Source of the DNA: Neobacillus niacini | GTDB taxonomy: Bacteria; Bacillota; Bacilli; Bacillales; Cytobacillaceae | Reading direction: 5' to 3' | Assembly (NCBI RefSeq): GCF_000759675.1 | Contig: NZ_BAWM01000006.1 | Span: 148,449-212,448 of the forward strand | DNA: 64,000 bases | Shown here: positions 1-8,154 of the stretch, piece after piece | Layout: every line of letters starts with the position of its first letter | How positions within the stretch are numbered: position 1 is the first letter of the stretch | The notes under the pieces: model-generated | What the model saw: the letters and a program-made list of their open reading frames with translations, nothing else | The model's database searches: none | Told to the model about the DNA's origin: nothing | Position numbers and translations under genes: made by a program

Positions 1-1
1 G

Positions 2-817
2 AAAAGTTTTATTGATGATAGAAAAGAAAACGTGAAAGTTCTTGAGGGAATAAATTTGAACGTTAAAAAAGGGAGCTTTGTTTCAATTGTTGGACCATCA
101 GGATGTGGTAAGTCCACATTGCTATACCTTGTTGCTGGACTCGACAAATCAGATCGTGGAGAAATCCGCGTTGATGGAAACTTGGTAACAAAACCTGGAC
201 CAGAAAGAGTAGTGGTTTTCCAAGAGGCAGGTTTGTTTCCATGGCTAACTGTTTTAGAAAATGTAACCTACGGGCTGATTCTTAAAAAAATGCCAAAAGA
301 AGTAGCAAAAACAAAGGCCTTGGATGTTTTAAAAATGGTTCACCTCAGTCGGTATGTGAATTCATATCCTCACGAATTATCCGGTGGAATGAAGCAAAGG
401 GTTTCAATCGCAAGAGCGTTAGTAATGGAGCCTGACATCCTATTAATGGATGAGCCTTTTTCAGCACTTGATGAACAAACAAGAATGGTGCTGCATAAAG
501 AGCTGCTCGAAATCTGGAGGAAGACAAAAGTAACGATCTTCTTTATCACCCACAATATTAGAGAAGCTGTACTTCTTTCAGAAGAAGTGGTCGTTTTTGC
601 AACACGTCCAGGAAGGATTAAGGAAATTATTCCAGTTCCAACCATGAAGGACGGGGTAACACCTGACAGCGTTACATTAAATACGGAACAACGAATTTTG
701 TCAATTTTACAGGATGAAATCGAAAAAGTATTGAAGGAGGAAATGGGTGATGACTACAGCTTTAAGACGGATCATCTTCATCGCGGCGATAGCGGTGATA
801 TGGGAAGTCACATCTAG
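2..817 (+). CDS. ABC importer ATP-binding subunit, SsuB/TauB/NrtD type (5' end cut)
   Basis: Cytoplasmic ATPase powering uptake of a small anion-like solute (sulfonate, taurine, nitrate or a related substrate) with the next two genes. Counting from the internal GTG at 32, Walker A GPSGCGKST is at 21-29, the Q-loop at Gln64, LSGGM at 116-120, Walker B LLMDEP at 137-142 and the H-loop at His174. All are intact. The frame stays open upstream of the GTG to the window edge with plausible family residues (KSFIDDRKEN), so the true start lies outside the window. The 3' end overlaps the permease gene by about 70 bases, indicating translational coupling. Substrate cannot be read from sequence. Confidence 0.9.
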   Translation, partial: KSFIDDRKENVKVLEGINLNVKKGSFVSIVGPSGCGKSTLLYLVAGLDKSDRGEIRVDGNLVTKPGPERVVVFQEAGLFPWLTVLENVTYGLILKKMPKEVAKTKALDVLKMVHLSRYVNSYPHELSGGMKQRVSIARALVMEPDILLMDEPFSALDEQTRMVLHKELLEIWRKTKVTIFFITHNIREAVLLSEEVVVFATRPGRIKEIIPVPTMKDGVTPDSVTLNTEQRILSILQDEIEKVLKEEMGDDYSFKTDHLHRGDSGDMGSHI

Positions 818-1511
818 ATTTTCCAGCCTTCCGGATTTTATGTTTCCAAGCCTTACTCAAGTATTAGACACACTCTTTAATGGGTTAATCAGTGGGCAAA
901 TAACACTGGCAATAGGTAAAAGTATGGGTCGTATTTTACTGGGCTTCACAATCGCGATTGTTGTCGGATTGATACTAGGGTATTTTATTTGGCGGTATAA
1001 ACTTGTCGAGGATACGCTTGGTTTTGTCGTTACCGCTCTACAATCAATTCCAAGTATCGTCTGGTTTCCATTAGCCATCATTTGGTTTGGATTAAACGAT
1101 TTTTCCATCTTGTTTATTGTTACCATTGGGGCCACGTGGACGATGACCGTCAATGCAACAAGCGGCTTTAAAAACGTTCCACAGCTTTATCAACGTGTTG
1201 CCAAGGTATATGGTTCAAGCGGCTTTCATTTTCTACGTACCGTTATCCTGCCTGCCTCTGTTCCGCAGATTATTTCAGGGTTACGGATTGCTTGGGCATT
1301 CTCATGGCGTGCACTGATGGCGGGAGAGCTTCTTGGAGGCGGCGGAGGACTTGGTCAGCTGTTAGAAATGGGTCGTTCACTCGGGCAAATGGATTTAGTT
1401 ATTTCTGTCATGATTATCATTGCGATTATTGGGACCATTGTGGATAATGTTGTTTTTTCAAGGCTAGAACGCAATGTAGAAGTAAAATGGGGTATTCGAG
1501 GAAGAGCTTAA
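747..1511 (+). CDS. ABC importer permease, SsuC/TauC family
   Basis: Inner-membrane permease of the same importer, about 254 residues with six or so hydrophobic segments. The cytoplasmic EAA-type loop is near 'SGLRIAWAFSWRALMAGELL', typical of BPD_transp_1 proteins of the sulfonate/taurine/nitrate group. GTG at 747 or ATG at 750 both suit the AAGGAGG at 734-740. The gene starts inside the end of the ATPase gene and is followed 33 bases later by the binding-protein gene, forming a three-gene operon. Confidence 0.9.
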   Translation: MMTTALRRIIFIAAIAVIWEVTSRFSSLPDFMFPSLTQVLDTLFNGLISGQITLAIGKSMGRILLGFTIAIVVGLILGYFIWRYKLVEDTLGFVVTALQSIPSIVWFPLAIIWFGLNDFSILFIVTIGATWTMTVNATSGFKNVPQLYQRVAKVYGSSGFHFLRTVILPASVPQIISGLRIAWAFSWRALMAGELLGGGGGLGQLLEMGRSLGQMDLVISVMIIIAIIGTIVDNVVFSRLERNVEVKWGIRGRA

Positions 1512-1544
1512 TAAAAAAATATTATATAGCCAGGAGAGAATAAG

Positions 1545-2537
1545 ATGTTGAAAAAATCTATGCTTTATCTATTTATCACCGTTTTGTTTATTGGATTGCT
1601 TAGTGCATGTGCTCAATCTTCGAATGAAGGTGGAGAAGAGGCGAAAACAGTTAAAATCGGTTATTTTCCAAACTTAACTCATATTGCAACCATTGTTGCG
1701 CTTGAAAAAGGCTATTTTGAAGAAGCTTTCGGTAAAGATGTGAAGATTGAAACGAAAACTGTTGCAAATGGCGGACTATTTATGGAAGCAATGGCAACAA
1801 AGGCAATTGACGTTGGTACAGTTGGACCTGGTCCATTACTTAACTTTTATGTGAAGAACAAGGAATACCACCTGATTTCAGGAGCCGTGAATGGAGGAGC
1901 GGTACTTGTTGCAGCTGAAGGAAGCGGTGTTGAAAAGTTAGCTGATTTAGATGGTAAAAAAGTGGCGATTCCGGTTATTGGAAGCACGCAGGATGTTATG
2001 CTAAGAAAAGCATTAAAAGATGCGGACTTAAAGGCGAAAACGAGTGGAGGCACAGTAGATTTATTTGCTGCTGCTCCAGCTGATACAGCTTCACTTTTCA
2101 TCCAAAAGCAAGTGGACGCAGCTGCGACTCAGGAGCCTTGGGGATATGTACTTGAAAATCAAGCAAACGGGAAGCTACTTCTTGACTGGGATGAATTCGC
2201 TTGGGGGAAAGAATCTACAAATACAGTGGTTGCTGCTAGAGCAGACTTTTTGAAAAACAAAGACTTATCAAAGCAGTATTTAGATGCTCACAAAAAAGCG
2301 GTAAAATTCATCCAAGATAATCCTGAAGAAAGTAAAGAAATTGTCATCAAGCACTTAAAAGATCTTACAGGTAAAGAGTTAAACAAAGAAGAAGTAGACG
2401 CAGCATTCTCACGTTTAGCTGTGACAACAGATGTAAATGAAAAAGTAATTCAGGAAATGGCTGATATCAGTAAAGAAGCTGGATATATTCCAAGCAGTGA
2501 TATTAAAGGTTTAATTGATATATCTTTATTGAAGTAA
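1545..2537 (+). CDS. ABC importer substrate-binding lipoprotein, SsuA/NMT1-like
   Basis: Extracellular solute-binding lipoprotein of 330 residues. A signal peptide ends in a lipobox (LLSAC) with Cys22 as the lipidated residue. The mature part begins KIGYFPNLTH and carries the periplasmic-binding fold of the sulfonate/nitrate/bicarbonate/thiamine-precursor group. The start is the ATG after AGGAGAG. It is last in the importer operon and is followed by a strong terminator. The family is secure. Substrate is inferred only as an organosulfur or related compound, weakly supported by the adjacent thiol-peroxidase-like OsmC gene. Confidence 0.88.
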   Translation: MLKKSMLYLFITVLFIGLLSACAQSSNEGGEEAKTVKIGYFPNLTHIATIVALEKGYFEEAFGKDVKIETKTVANGGLFMEAMATKAIDVGTVGPGPLLNFYVKNKEYHLISGAVNGGAVLVAAEGSGVEKLADLDGKKVAIPVIGSTQDVMLRKALKDADLKAKTSGGTVDLFAAAPADTASLFIQKQVDAAATQEPWGYVLENQANGKLLLDWDEFAWGKESTNTVVAARADFLKNKDLSKQYLDAHKKAVKFIQDNPEESKEIVIKHLKDLTGKELNKEEVDAAFSRLAVTTDVNEKVIQEMADISKEAGYIPSSDIKGLIDISLLK

Positions 2538-2541
2538 ACGG

Positions 2542-2580
2542 AAAGGTTTTGAACTTATTATGAGTTCAAAACCTTTTTTT
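2542..2580 (+). terminator. Intrinsic terminator of the ABC importer operon
   Basis: A 13-bp perfect stem (AAAGGTTTTGAAC with GTTCAAAACCTTT) and a 9-base loop run into seven T residues. Confidence 0.9.
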
Positions 2581-2629
2581 AAGGTAAAATAAGGTAAGTA
2601 ATACATACCTAGAGGAAGGAATGGTAGGA

Positions 2630-3055
2630 ATGAAATCAACGATTACATGGACGGGGGATATGGCTTTTACGGGTATGACACCGTCAGGGCATGAATTAAG
2701 TATGGACGCAGCACAAGAAATTGGTGGGCAAAATAGCGGTCCCAGACCGACAGAGTTACTCCTTTATTCGCTTGCAGGATGTACAGGAATTGATATCGTG
2801 ATGATTTTGAAAAAAATGCGCTTAGATCTGACGGGGTTTGCCATGGAAGTAGAGGGGACACGGGCAGACACAGAACCAAAGAAATTTACTGATTTTTATA
2901 TTCATTATTTAGTAGAAGGGGATCTCCCAGAAGAAAAAGTAGTCCGTGCGATCCAATTATCAAAAGACAAATACTGCTCCGTATCCCATTCACTAAGTGC
3001 AAATATAGTAGCAAGCTATTCTATTAACGGAAAAAAGGGAAATCAAGATTTATAA
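2630..3055 (+). CDS. OsmC family protein
   Basis: Small cytoplasmic protein of the OsmC/Ohr fold, whose members reduce organic hydroperoxides or handle reactive sulfur through two cysteines. Both are present, in the LAGCTG and DKYCSVSHS contexts (Cys51 and Cys116 counted from the ATG at 2630), with the usual ELLLYSLAGC helix. An upstream ATG at 2621 sits directly on the Shine-Dalgarno GAGGAAGG, so the ATG at 2630 with a 10-base spacer is preferred. It follows the importer terminator, so it is probably a separate unit. The exact substrate is unknown. Confidence 0.85.
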   Translation: MKSTITWTGDMAFTGMTPSGHELSMDAAQEIGGQNSGPRPTELLLYSLAGCTGIDIVMILKKMRLDLTGFAMEVEGTRADTEPKKFTDFYIHYLVEGDLPEEKVVRAIQLSKDKYCSVSHSLSANIVASYSINGKKGNQDL

Positions 3056-3060
3056 GAATA

Positions 3061-3105
3061 GCTGTGTTGTTCCCGCGGAAAGCAACTGACAATTTTAACA
3101 CAGCC
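3061..3105 (+). repeat. Deletion remnant of the GC-rich AGGCTGTGTTAAA repeat
   Basis: A 45-base relic with the same terminal inverted repeats as the full copies at 8155 and 35551: GCTGTGTT at the left and TTTAACACAGCC at the right. Only the internal piece CCCGCGGAAAGC is kept. It looks like a full element that lost its centre. Confidence 0.6.
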
Positions 3106-3107
3106 AA

Positions 3108-3145
3108 CAAAAAAAGAAAGGATTCAGCTTTTTGCTGAATCCTTT
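3108..3145 (-). terminator. Terminator overlapping the 3' codons of the J-domain gene
   Basis: Stem AAAGGATTCAGC / GCTGAATCCTTT with a five-base loop. Read on the minus strand it is followed by CTTTTTTTG. The stem includes the last codons and stop of the J-domain gene. Confidence 0.85.
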
Positions 3146-3654
3146 ACCTTTTCATAGTGATCATAGAACACTTTAAAAAGTCTTTCATCTCCGCCTCTAT
3201 CGGGATGGAGGGCTTTTAATATTTTCTTGTATTCTTTCCTGATAACGTCTATATCTGCCCCAGGATCTAAGCCTAATAACGAGGTTAAGGTCAGAGGTGG
3301 TGTATCGGATAGAGCATACTCAGCTTTTAGCATTCTTTTTAGGGATCTATTTTTTGCTTGTTCAATCCGAATCGAGGTTTTTAACTGTTCAATTTCTTCT
3401 TTGAATTTTTGATTTTCACGAAACGTTTTTTCCCAATGGTGAAAATCTACTCCGAACTTCTTCGTATTGTTCTCAATTTTTTTTTCTAAAATAAAGGACG
3501 CTAAATCGACTGGATTTATCGAGTATTCTAGATTTAGGTGCTTCGTCCTTCTAGCCTTGATTTTCCCATCGAGTATCCAACGGATGACAACCTGTTCACT
3601 GTCTGTAATACCTTCAGCTCTAAGCTGTTCTGTAACCTCTTTAACATTTAGCAT
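3124..3654 (-). CDS. Helix-turn-helix / coiled-coil / J-domain protein
   Basis: A 176-residue protein. The C-terminal ~55 residues form a J domain with the invariant HPD at 150-152 (LKALHPDRGGD), which stimulates DnaK-type chaperones. Residues 1-60 resemble an excisionase/MerR-like winged helix (ITDSEQVVIRWILDGKIKAR). Residues 75-112 are charged and heptad-like, consistent with coiled coil. There is no Gly/Phe or zinc region, so it is not canonical DnaJ. It is a single gene between its own promoter at 3702-3730 and the terminator at 3108-3145. DNA or operator targeting of Hsp70 is an inference. The HPD call is firm and the HTH call moderate. Confidence 0.75.
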   Translation of the reverse strand: MLNVKEVTEQLRAEGITDSEQVVIRWILDGKIKARRTKHLNLEYSINPVDLASFILEKKIENNTKKFGVDFHHWEKTFRENQKFKEEIEQLKTSIRIEQAKNRSLKRMLKAEYALSDTPPLTLTSLLGLDPGADIDVIRKEYKKILKALHPDRGGDERLFKVFYDHYEKVKDSAKS

Positions 3655-3701
3655 ATGATCAACTCATTCTTCATTCGTCTAGTAATTACTAAACCCAATG
3701 T

Positions 3702-3730
3702 ATCATATGGAAAACGTTCCAGGTTTACAA
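3702..3730 (-). promoter_or_regulatory. Sigma-A promoter of the J-domain gene
   Basis: On the minus strand TTGTAA is followed by 17 bases and TATGAT, about 45 bases before the start codon. Confidence 0.6.
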
Positions 3731-3771
3731 GACTATTTAATTTTTATTAAAAATAGTTTTCAAACTAAAAC

Positions 3772-4272
3772 TTAACGATTATCTACTTTTTCCGGATAGA
3801 GGTCATGGTTCATCAAACGGAAAGTTGCCATTTCTTCGAACTTGGTACCTGGTTTACCGTAGTTACACCATGGATCAATCGAGATTCCACCGCGTGGAGT
3901 GAATTTTCCCCAAACCTCAATATATCGGGGATCCAGAAGCTTGATTAAATCGTTCATAATGATATTAACGCAATCCTCGTGGAAATCGCCATGATTTCTG
4001 AAGCTGAATAGATAAAGTTTAAGAGATTTACTCTCGACAATTTTTTTATTTGGGATGTATGAAATATACATCGTTGCAAAATCAGGTTGATGGGTAAGCG
4101 GACATAAGCTTGTGAATTCAGGGCAATTAAATTTTACGAAATAATCACGCTCTGGATGAAGATTATCGACTGCCTCCAAAACATCTGGTGCATATTCAAA
4201 AGAGTATTGTGTATTTTGATTCCCTAATAATGTTAAATCCTTTAGTCCTTCTTCGTGGCTGCGGCCTGACAT
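3772..4272 (-). CDS. queF: NADPH-dependent 7-cyano-7-deazaguanine reductase QueF
   Basis: Reduces preQ0 to preQ1, the last free-base step before insertion into tRNA for queuosine. The short cytoplasmic (unimodular) form has 166 residues. Nucleophile Cys57 in [13 protein letters not shown] and Asp64 keep the family spacing, and [11 protein letters not shown] carries His98/Glu99 of the substrate site. The ATG at 4272 is chosen because the minus strand reads AGGGGG at the right spacing. A longer frame to 4323 would run into the leader. It is transcribed away from queCDE behind its own preQ1 riboswitch. Confidence 0.96.
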   Translation of the reverse strand: MSGRSHEEGLKDLTLLGNQNTQYSFEYAPDVLEAVDNLHPERDYFVKFNCPEFTSLCPLTHQPDFATMYISYIPNKKIVESKSLKLYLFSFRNHGDFHEDCVNIIMNDLIKLLDPRYIEVWGKFTPRGGISIDPWCNYGKPGTKFEEMATFRLMNHDLYPEKVDNR

Positions 4273-4354
4273 ATAAAAAACCCCCTGTAAAATGTATCCC
4301 AACACTTTTGCGAAGGAGAGCATCTAGCCAACATTCTATGCAAAACCACAAGGA

Positions 4355-4391
4355 TAAAAAAACAAAAAGCCACGTCCGGTATGGACATGGC
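4355..4391 (-). terminator. Riboswitch expression-platform terminator before queF
   Basis: Nine-bp stem GCCATGTCC / GGACGTGGC with a single G-U pair, loop ATACC, then TTTTTGTTTTTTT. A competing antiterminator is visible: ATGGATACATG, overlapping the aptamer 3' strand, can pair with CATGTCCAT in the terminator's 5' arm. Ligand binding is therefore expected to cause termination. Confidence 0.9.
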
Positions 4392-4405
4392 ATAGAGTCA
4401 TGTAT

Positions 4406-4443
4406 CCATAGTTTTTTATAGAGGGTATCAGCTATGAACCTCT
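4406..4443 (-). promoter_or_regulatory. preQ1-I riboswitch aptamer controlling queF
   Basis: The minus strand reads AGAGG TTCATAGCTGATA CCCTCT ATAAAAAACTATGG, matching the class-I preQ1 aptamer: P1 AGAGG/CCTCT, an A-rich tail and an H-type pseudoknot. The loop CATAG pairs perfectly with the tail CTATG. A small hairpin (CCCGT/ACGGG, 4444-4459) lies just 5' of the aptamer. The OFF-switch role follows from the B. subtilis queC riboswitch. Confidence 0.88.
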
Positions 4444-4474
4444 CCCGTGTAAGTACGGGTATTATCTTCTCCAT

Positions 4475-4503
4475 ATGATAAAGGACACGTTGCGAAACGT
4501 CAA
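4475..4503 (-). promoter_or_regulatory. Sigma-A promoter of queF
   Basis: Minus strand TTGACG, a 17-base spacer, then TATCAT. This places the transcript start just 5' of the riboswitch. Confidence 0.85.
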
Positions 4504-4545
4504 TTGAAAAATAATGGACAGAAAATAATCCCAAAATTTAAAAGA

Positions 4546-4574
4546 TTACTCTTTACGTTTTTTTATGGTATCAT
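4546..4574 (+). promoter_or_regulatory. Extended -10 promoter of queCDE
   Basis: TGGTATCAT (extended -10) lies 17 bases before the riboswitch, so transcription would begin around 4581. The -35 region is poor. Confidence 0.55.
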
Positions 4575-4590
4575 ACAAACAGAAAATAAT

Positions 4591-4626
4591 AGAGGTTCTA
4601 GCACCCCTCGTTAAAAAAACTAAGAT
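4591..4626 (+). promoter_or_regulatory. preQ1-I riboswitch aptamer controlling queCDE
   Basis: AGAGGTTCTAGC, CCCCTCG and TTAAAAAAACTAAG match the class-I preQ1 aptamer. P1 is GAGG/CCTC and the pseudoknot pairs TAG with CTA. It closely resembles the B. subtilis queC leader. It represses the pathway when preQ1 is plentiful. Confidence 0.92.
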
Positions 4627-4627
4627 G

Positions 4628-4660
4628 AAGCGGTACTTCTATCTTGGGGTACGGCTTTTT
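4628..4660 (+). terminator. Riboswitch expression-platform terminator before queC
   Basis: AAGCGGTAC pairs with GTACGGCTT (one mismatch) and runs into TTTTT. The alternative antiterminator is AAGATGAAG (4622-4630) with CTTCTATCTT (4636-4645), which uses the aptamer's 3' end. Confidence 0.75.
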
Positions 4661-4686
4661 CTATTTTGGAAGGAGTTTCCATAAAC

Positions 4687-5343
4687 ATGTTAAAAGAAGA
4701 AAAGGCCATTGTCGTATTTAGCGGCGGGCAGGACAGCACTACTTGTTTATTTTGGGCGTTACAACAATTTAAAGAGGTGGAAGCAGTCACATTCGACTAC
4801 AATCAAAGGCATAGTTTAGAAATTGAATGTGCCAAAAATATAGCCAATGAACTAGGTGTAAAACATCATATTTTAGATATGTCTTTATTAAATCAACTCG
4901 CACCCAATGCGTTAACACGCTCAGATATTGAAGTGAAGGATGGCGGAGAAGGTGAACTTCCTTCAACCTTTGTTCCGGGACGAAACCTGTTATTCCTCAC
5001 CTTTGCGGGAGTATTAGCACGTCAGGTTGGTGCCAAGCATTTAGTGACTGGTGTTTGTGAAACAGATTTCAGCGGCTACCCAGATTGCCGTGATATTTTT
5101 GTCAAATCACTAAATGTAACCTTAAATCTTTCCATGGATGATAACTTTGTTATTCACACACCATTAATGTGGCTAAATAAAGCGGAAACGTGGGCATTAG
5201 CAGATGAATTAAATGCATTTGAATTTGTACGTGAAAAAACATTAACCTGCTACAATGGTGTTATTTCTGACGGCTGCGGCGAATGTCCAGCATGTTTATT
5301 AAGAAAACGTGGACTCGATGACTTTCTAAGTGGGAGGGTATAA
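4687..5343 (+). CDS. queC: 7-cyano-7-deazaguanine synthase QueC
   Basis: ATP-dependent conversion of 7-carboxy-7-deazaguanine to preQ0 in queuosine biosynthesis. The 218 residues carry the PP-loop SGGQDS at 12-17 and a zinc site of Cys188, Cys197, Cys200 and Cys203 (GCGECPAC). The ATG at 4687 follows GGAAGGAG. The TTG at 4666 falls in the ribosome-binding region and is rejected. It is the first gene of queC-queD-queE, with a 3-base gap to queD. Confidence 0.97.
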   Translation: MLKEEKAIVVFSGGQDSTTCLFWALQQFKEVEAVTFDYNQRHSLEIECAKNIANELGVKHHILDMSLLNQLAPNALTRSDIEVKDGGEGELPSTFVPGRNLLFLTFAGVLARQVGAKHLVTGVCETDFSGYPDCRDIFVKSLNVTLNLSMDDNFVIHTPLMWLNKAETWALADELNAFEFVREKTLTCYNGVISDGCGECPACLLRKRGLDDFLSGRV

Positions 5344-5346
5344 GAT

Positions 5347-5826
5347 ATGTACGGATTTAGAATAGTCGATAAACTTCAGAAAATAGATGAAGACATTCAG
5401 CGTAAACAGTTAAAATACCATACTAAGCGTGTATTGGTGAGTAAAGAATTTACCTTTGATGCGGCACACCATTTACACTGCTATGAAGGAAAATGCAAGA
5501 ACCTTCATGGTCATACCTATAAAGTCATCTTTGGCATTAGCGGCTATGTGGATGACAGAGGATTAATGATGGATTTTGGTGATATCAAGGAAATTTGGAA
5601 AAATGAAATTGAGATTCACCTGGATCATCGATACCTAAATGAAACTCTGCCTCCGATGAATACAACTGCTGAAAATATTGTGGTTTGGATTTATGAAAAA
5701 ATGCAAGCAGCATTAGCGAAAGAAGAGAATAAGGATCAATTCCTCGGTGCAAGAGTAGAATTTGTCCGCCTTTTTGAAACGCCTACCAGCTATGCTGAGG
5801 CAAGAAGGGAGTGGATGGAGGAATGA
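5347..5826 (+). CDS. queD: 6-carboxy-5,6,7,8-tetrahydropterin synthase QueD
   Basis: Converts dihydroneopterin triphosphate (made from GTP by FolE, not in this window) to 6-carboxytetrahydropterin. The 159 residues include zinc-binding histidines in AAHHLHC and NLHGHTY and catalytic Cys50 (GKCKNLHGH). The stop overlaps the queE start in an ATGA. An N-terminal extension of ~30 residues precedes the T-fold core, as in Bacillus homologues. Confidence 0.96.
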   Translation: MYGFRIVDKLQKIDEDIQRKQLKYHTKRVLVSKEFTFDAAHHLHCYEGKCKNLHGHTYKVIFGISGYVDDRGLMMDFGDIKEIWKNEIEIHLDHRYLNETLPPMNTTAENIVVWIYEKMQAALAKEENKDQFLGARVEFVRLFETPTSYAEARREWMEE

Positions 5827-6551
5827 GCAAAATTCCGGTACTAGAGATTTTTGGTCCCACTATCCAAGGCGAGGGGATGGTCGTTGGACAGAAAACGATG
5901 TTTGTCCGAACCGCTGGCTGCGATTATTCCTGCAGCTGGTGTGATTCAGCCTTCACGTGGGACGGCAGCGCCAAAGACGATATCAAGCAAATGACTGCAG
6001 AAGAAATTTGGGAAGAATTATATTCCCTTGGCGGTGATAATTTCTCCTTTGTAACCATTTCAGGGGGAAATCCCGCGCTATTGAAAAACCTAGATACACT
6101 GATTGGTTTATTAAAAGAAAAGCAGATTAATATTGGACTTGAAACGCAGGGAAGCAGATGGCAGGACTGGTTCGTAAAAGTGGATGAACTGACCATATCA
6201 CCAAAGCCGCCGAGCTCGACGATGGAAACAAATTTTGAAATATTAGATTCGATTTTTATCAATCTAGATGAAAACCAGTATGAAAATAATGTAAGTTTAA
6301 AAGTCGTTATTTTCGATGAAGCTGATTTGGATTATGCGAGAATGGTTCATAAGAGATACGAAGGCATTCCTTTTTATCTACAGGTAGGGAATGACGACAT
6401 CACGAATGTTAATAACCAAGAATTGATCCAAAAGCTGCTGAATAAATATGAGTGGCTGGTCAATCGGGTTATCGAAGACAGTCAGTTAAACAATGTCAAA
6501 GTACTGCCTCAACTCCATGCCTTGCTTTGGGGTAATAAACGCGGTGTTTAA
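5823..6551 (+). CDS. queE: 7-carboxy-7-deazaguanine synthase QueE
   Basis: Radical-SAM enzyme that contracts the pterin ring to 7-carboxy-7-deazaguanine. The cluster motif is CDYSCSWC (Cys33, Cys37, Cys40), the CX3CX2C spacing. The SAM-binding TISGGNPAL and the substrate-site SPKPPSS are intact. The ATG overlaps the queD stop (ATGA). GGAGG lies only one base upstream, so translation probably depends on coupling. The family's usual N-terminus (IPVLEIFGPTIQGEG) supports this start. Confidence 0.96.
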   Translation: MSKIPVLEIFGPTIQGEGMVVGQKTMFVRTAGCDYSCSWCDSAFTWDGSAKDDIKQMTAEEIWEELYSLGGDNFSFVTISGGNPALLKNLDTLIGLLKEKQINIGLETQGSRWQDWFVKVDELTISPKPPSSTMETNFEILDSIFINLDENQYENNVSLKVVIFDEADLDYARMVHKRYEGIPFYLQVGNDDITNVNNQELIQKLLNKYEWLVNRVIEDSQLNNVKVLPQLHALLWGNKRGV

Positions 6552-6555
6552 ATGG

Positions 6556-6587
6556 AAAGGCCCACCTATTAATTTAGCTGGGCTTTT
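6556..6587. terminator. Bidirectional terminator between queE and the AbrB-type gene
   Basis: GCCCA/TGGGC stem extended by A and T tracts on both sides, between two converging genes. Confidence 0.65.
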
Positions 6588-7704
6588 CTGCATCTTTTAA
6601 TAGATTCTTTTTAAAAACCCATCTTAGGAATGGAGGTACAGCAAAAAAGATAAATAGGAGTCGAAATAATTGGAATCCAGCGACCATGGATAAATCAGCT
6701 TTGACTTCATGCGCGAGAATGGCCATTTGATCAGCACCACCTGGAGTTAGGCTTAAAAAACTTGTTGTGGGAGAAATCTCATAAAAATGGACGAGGAGCA
6801 TGCTTAAGCCCAATGATCCTAAAATCATGACCAATCCACTTATGATTGCAAGTATGATTATTTTTGCTTTATTTTGCAGTTTATCCGGCTTTAGTAATAA
6901 GCCAATATAGCCCCCAATCATAAATTGTGAAAAATCTAATACCGAGTTTGGCAGCTCGGGTCCGTGGAGACCGGTGACTGTCATAACAGCTGTTGCTAAG
7001 ATAGGACCTAACATATAAGGAGTTGGAAACTTTAGCTTTTTTCCTAAAAAAGCACTTATCACACAAACAACAGCAAAGAAAATAATAGACGGAAAAAGTG
7101 GGGCTGAGGTTTGAATGGAATTATTTTCGATAGTAGAAATAAGTGCAGATGGTGAATGCGCAAATAAAGGGCTATAGATAAGAAAAGGCACCGAAAAAAT
7201 AATCAAGATGACTCTTGTTACCTGCAGAAACGAAACCGTGGTAAGGTCGATTCCTTTTACTTCTTGAGCAAAGGTTATGATTTGCGAAAGTCCACCTGGA
7301 ATGCTCCCAGTTAGGATTGTTGGATAATCAACACCAGAAAGCTTGGAAACAAAGTAGGCAATCCCTGCACAAAAGGAAACGAGAACAACCGTCAAAAGCA
7401 GCATGAGAGGAAGCTGCCCAAAAATTTGGGTCATAGCCTCTTTCGTGAACGATAAGCCAATTGAATACCCCAAAATAATTAATCCTGCATCCCGAATCTG
7501 GATCGGCCAATAAACCGGAATTCCTCCAAATCTCGAACCCAACAACACTGCAGTCATTGGTCCAAGAAGCCATGGAATAGGGATTCCTAATACTGAGAAT
7601 AGGAAACCACCTATAGTAGCAATTAACAGTGTTATGTAAAAGCGATTTATTTTTTTTTCAAGATTTATCAAAAACATCCCCGCTAACTTCTTTTTATATA
7701 TCAT
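6574..7704 (-). CDS. AbrB-duplication (ammonia-monooxygenase-like) membrane protein
   Basis: Integral membrane protein of about 370 residues with ~10 hydrophobic helices arranged as two repeats. The first half has IPIPWLLGPM and SIPGGLSQI; the second has FPTPYMLGPI and LTPGGADQMA. This is the AbrB_dup/'ammonia monooxygenase' family, often misnamed AbrB regulator. Members are putative transporters of unknown substrate. The start is uncertain: ATG at 7704 has no good ribosome site, and ATG at 7677 follows AGCGGGG too closely. It converges on queE. Confidence 0.82.
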   Translation of the reverse strand: MIYKKKLAGMFLINLEKKINRFYITLLIATIGGFLFSVLGIPIPWLLGPMTAVLLGSRFGGIPVYWPIQIRDAGLIILGYSIGLSFTKEAMTQIFGQLPLMLLLTVVLVSFCAGIAYFVSKLSGVDYPTILTGSIPGGLSQIITFAQEVKGIDLTTVSFLQVTRVILIIFSVPFLIYSPLFAHSPSALISTIENNSIQTSAPLFPSIIFFAVVCVISAFLGKKLKFPTPYMLGPILATAVMTVTGLHGPELPNSVLDFSQFMIGGYIGLLLKPDKLQNKAKIIILAIISGLVMILGSLGLSMLLVHFYEISPTTSFLSLTPGGADQMAILAHEVKADLSMVAGFQLFRLLFIFFAVPPFLRWVFKKNLLKDAEKPS

Positions 7705-7889
7705 ACCAAAACTTGGCTAATACCATAGACCATTAATTAAAATACAGTTTATTTTCTTTTATTAAGTTAAGATGAAATTTGCTTTAAGAGTAGGTAAAGA
7801 TGCTAAAAATCGACACACACACAATAAGCAAGAGTTTAAAATCGAATAGGTAGCTAAGGAGCATTAAAAAAATCTGGAGGTGACATGGT

Positions 7890-8096
7890 ATGAAGAACAT
7901 TCTTCGAACCGCAGTCCAGCAAAGAAGGCAATATCTAATAGATAAATTGCTTAAAGATGGTGTATTCAAAAAAGAAGACCGACATCTGTATGAATGGACC
8001 TTAAGTGACCTAGAGAAAGAATATAAATATATGGAAAAAAACAGTGTTAATCTACCTAAGGGGAAGATGGACAAAGATAACCAACTACAACAATAA
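7890..8096 (+). CDS. FbpA-family small basic protein
   Basis: 68 residues matching the Fur-regulated basic protein A family: LRTAVQQRRQYLIDKLLKDG, then VFKKEDRHLYEWTLSDLEKEY. FbpA is thought to assist iron-sparing small-RNA regulation in Bacillus. The start follows GGAGGTGACATGGT. I see no clear Fur box (GATAATGATWATCATTATC-like) upstream, so iron control here is unproven. A clean terminator follows. Confidence 0.75.
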   Translation: MKNILRTAVQQRRQYLIDKLLKDGVFKKEDRHLYEWTLSDLEKEYKYMEKNSVNLPKGKMDKDNQLQQ

Positions 8097-8123
8097 TGAG
8101 GTAAATACTTAGATGAATACAAG

Positions 8124-8149
8124 AAAAGCCGGTCAATAGACCGGCTTTT
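8124..8149 (+). terminator. Terminator after the FbpA-like gene
   Basis: AAAAGCCGGTC / GACCGGCTTTT, an 11-bp perfect stem with a four-base loop. Confidence 0.85.
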
Positions 8150-8154
8150 AATTT

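Noticed and set aside
7705..7889. Fur box before the FbpA-like gene
   Set aside because: No sequence close to the 19-bp Fur palindrome was found, despite the family's name.
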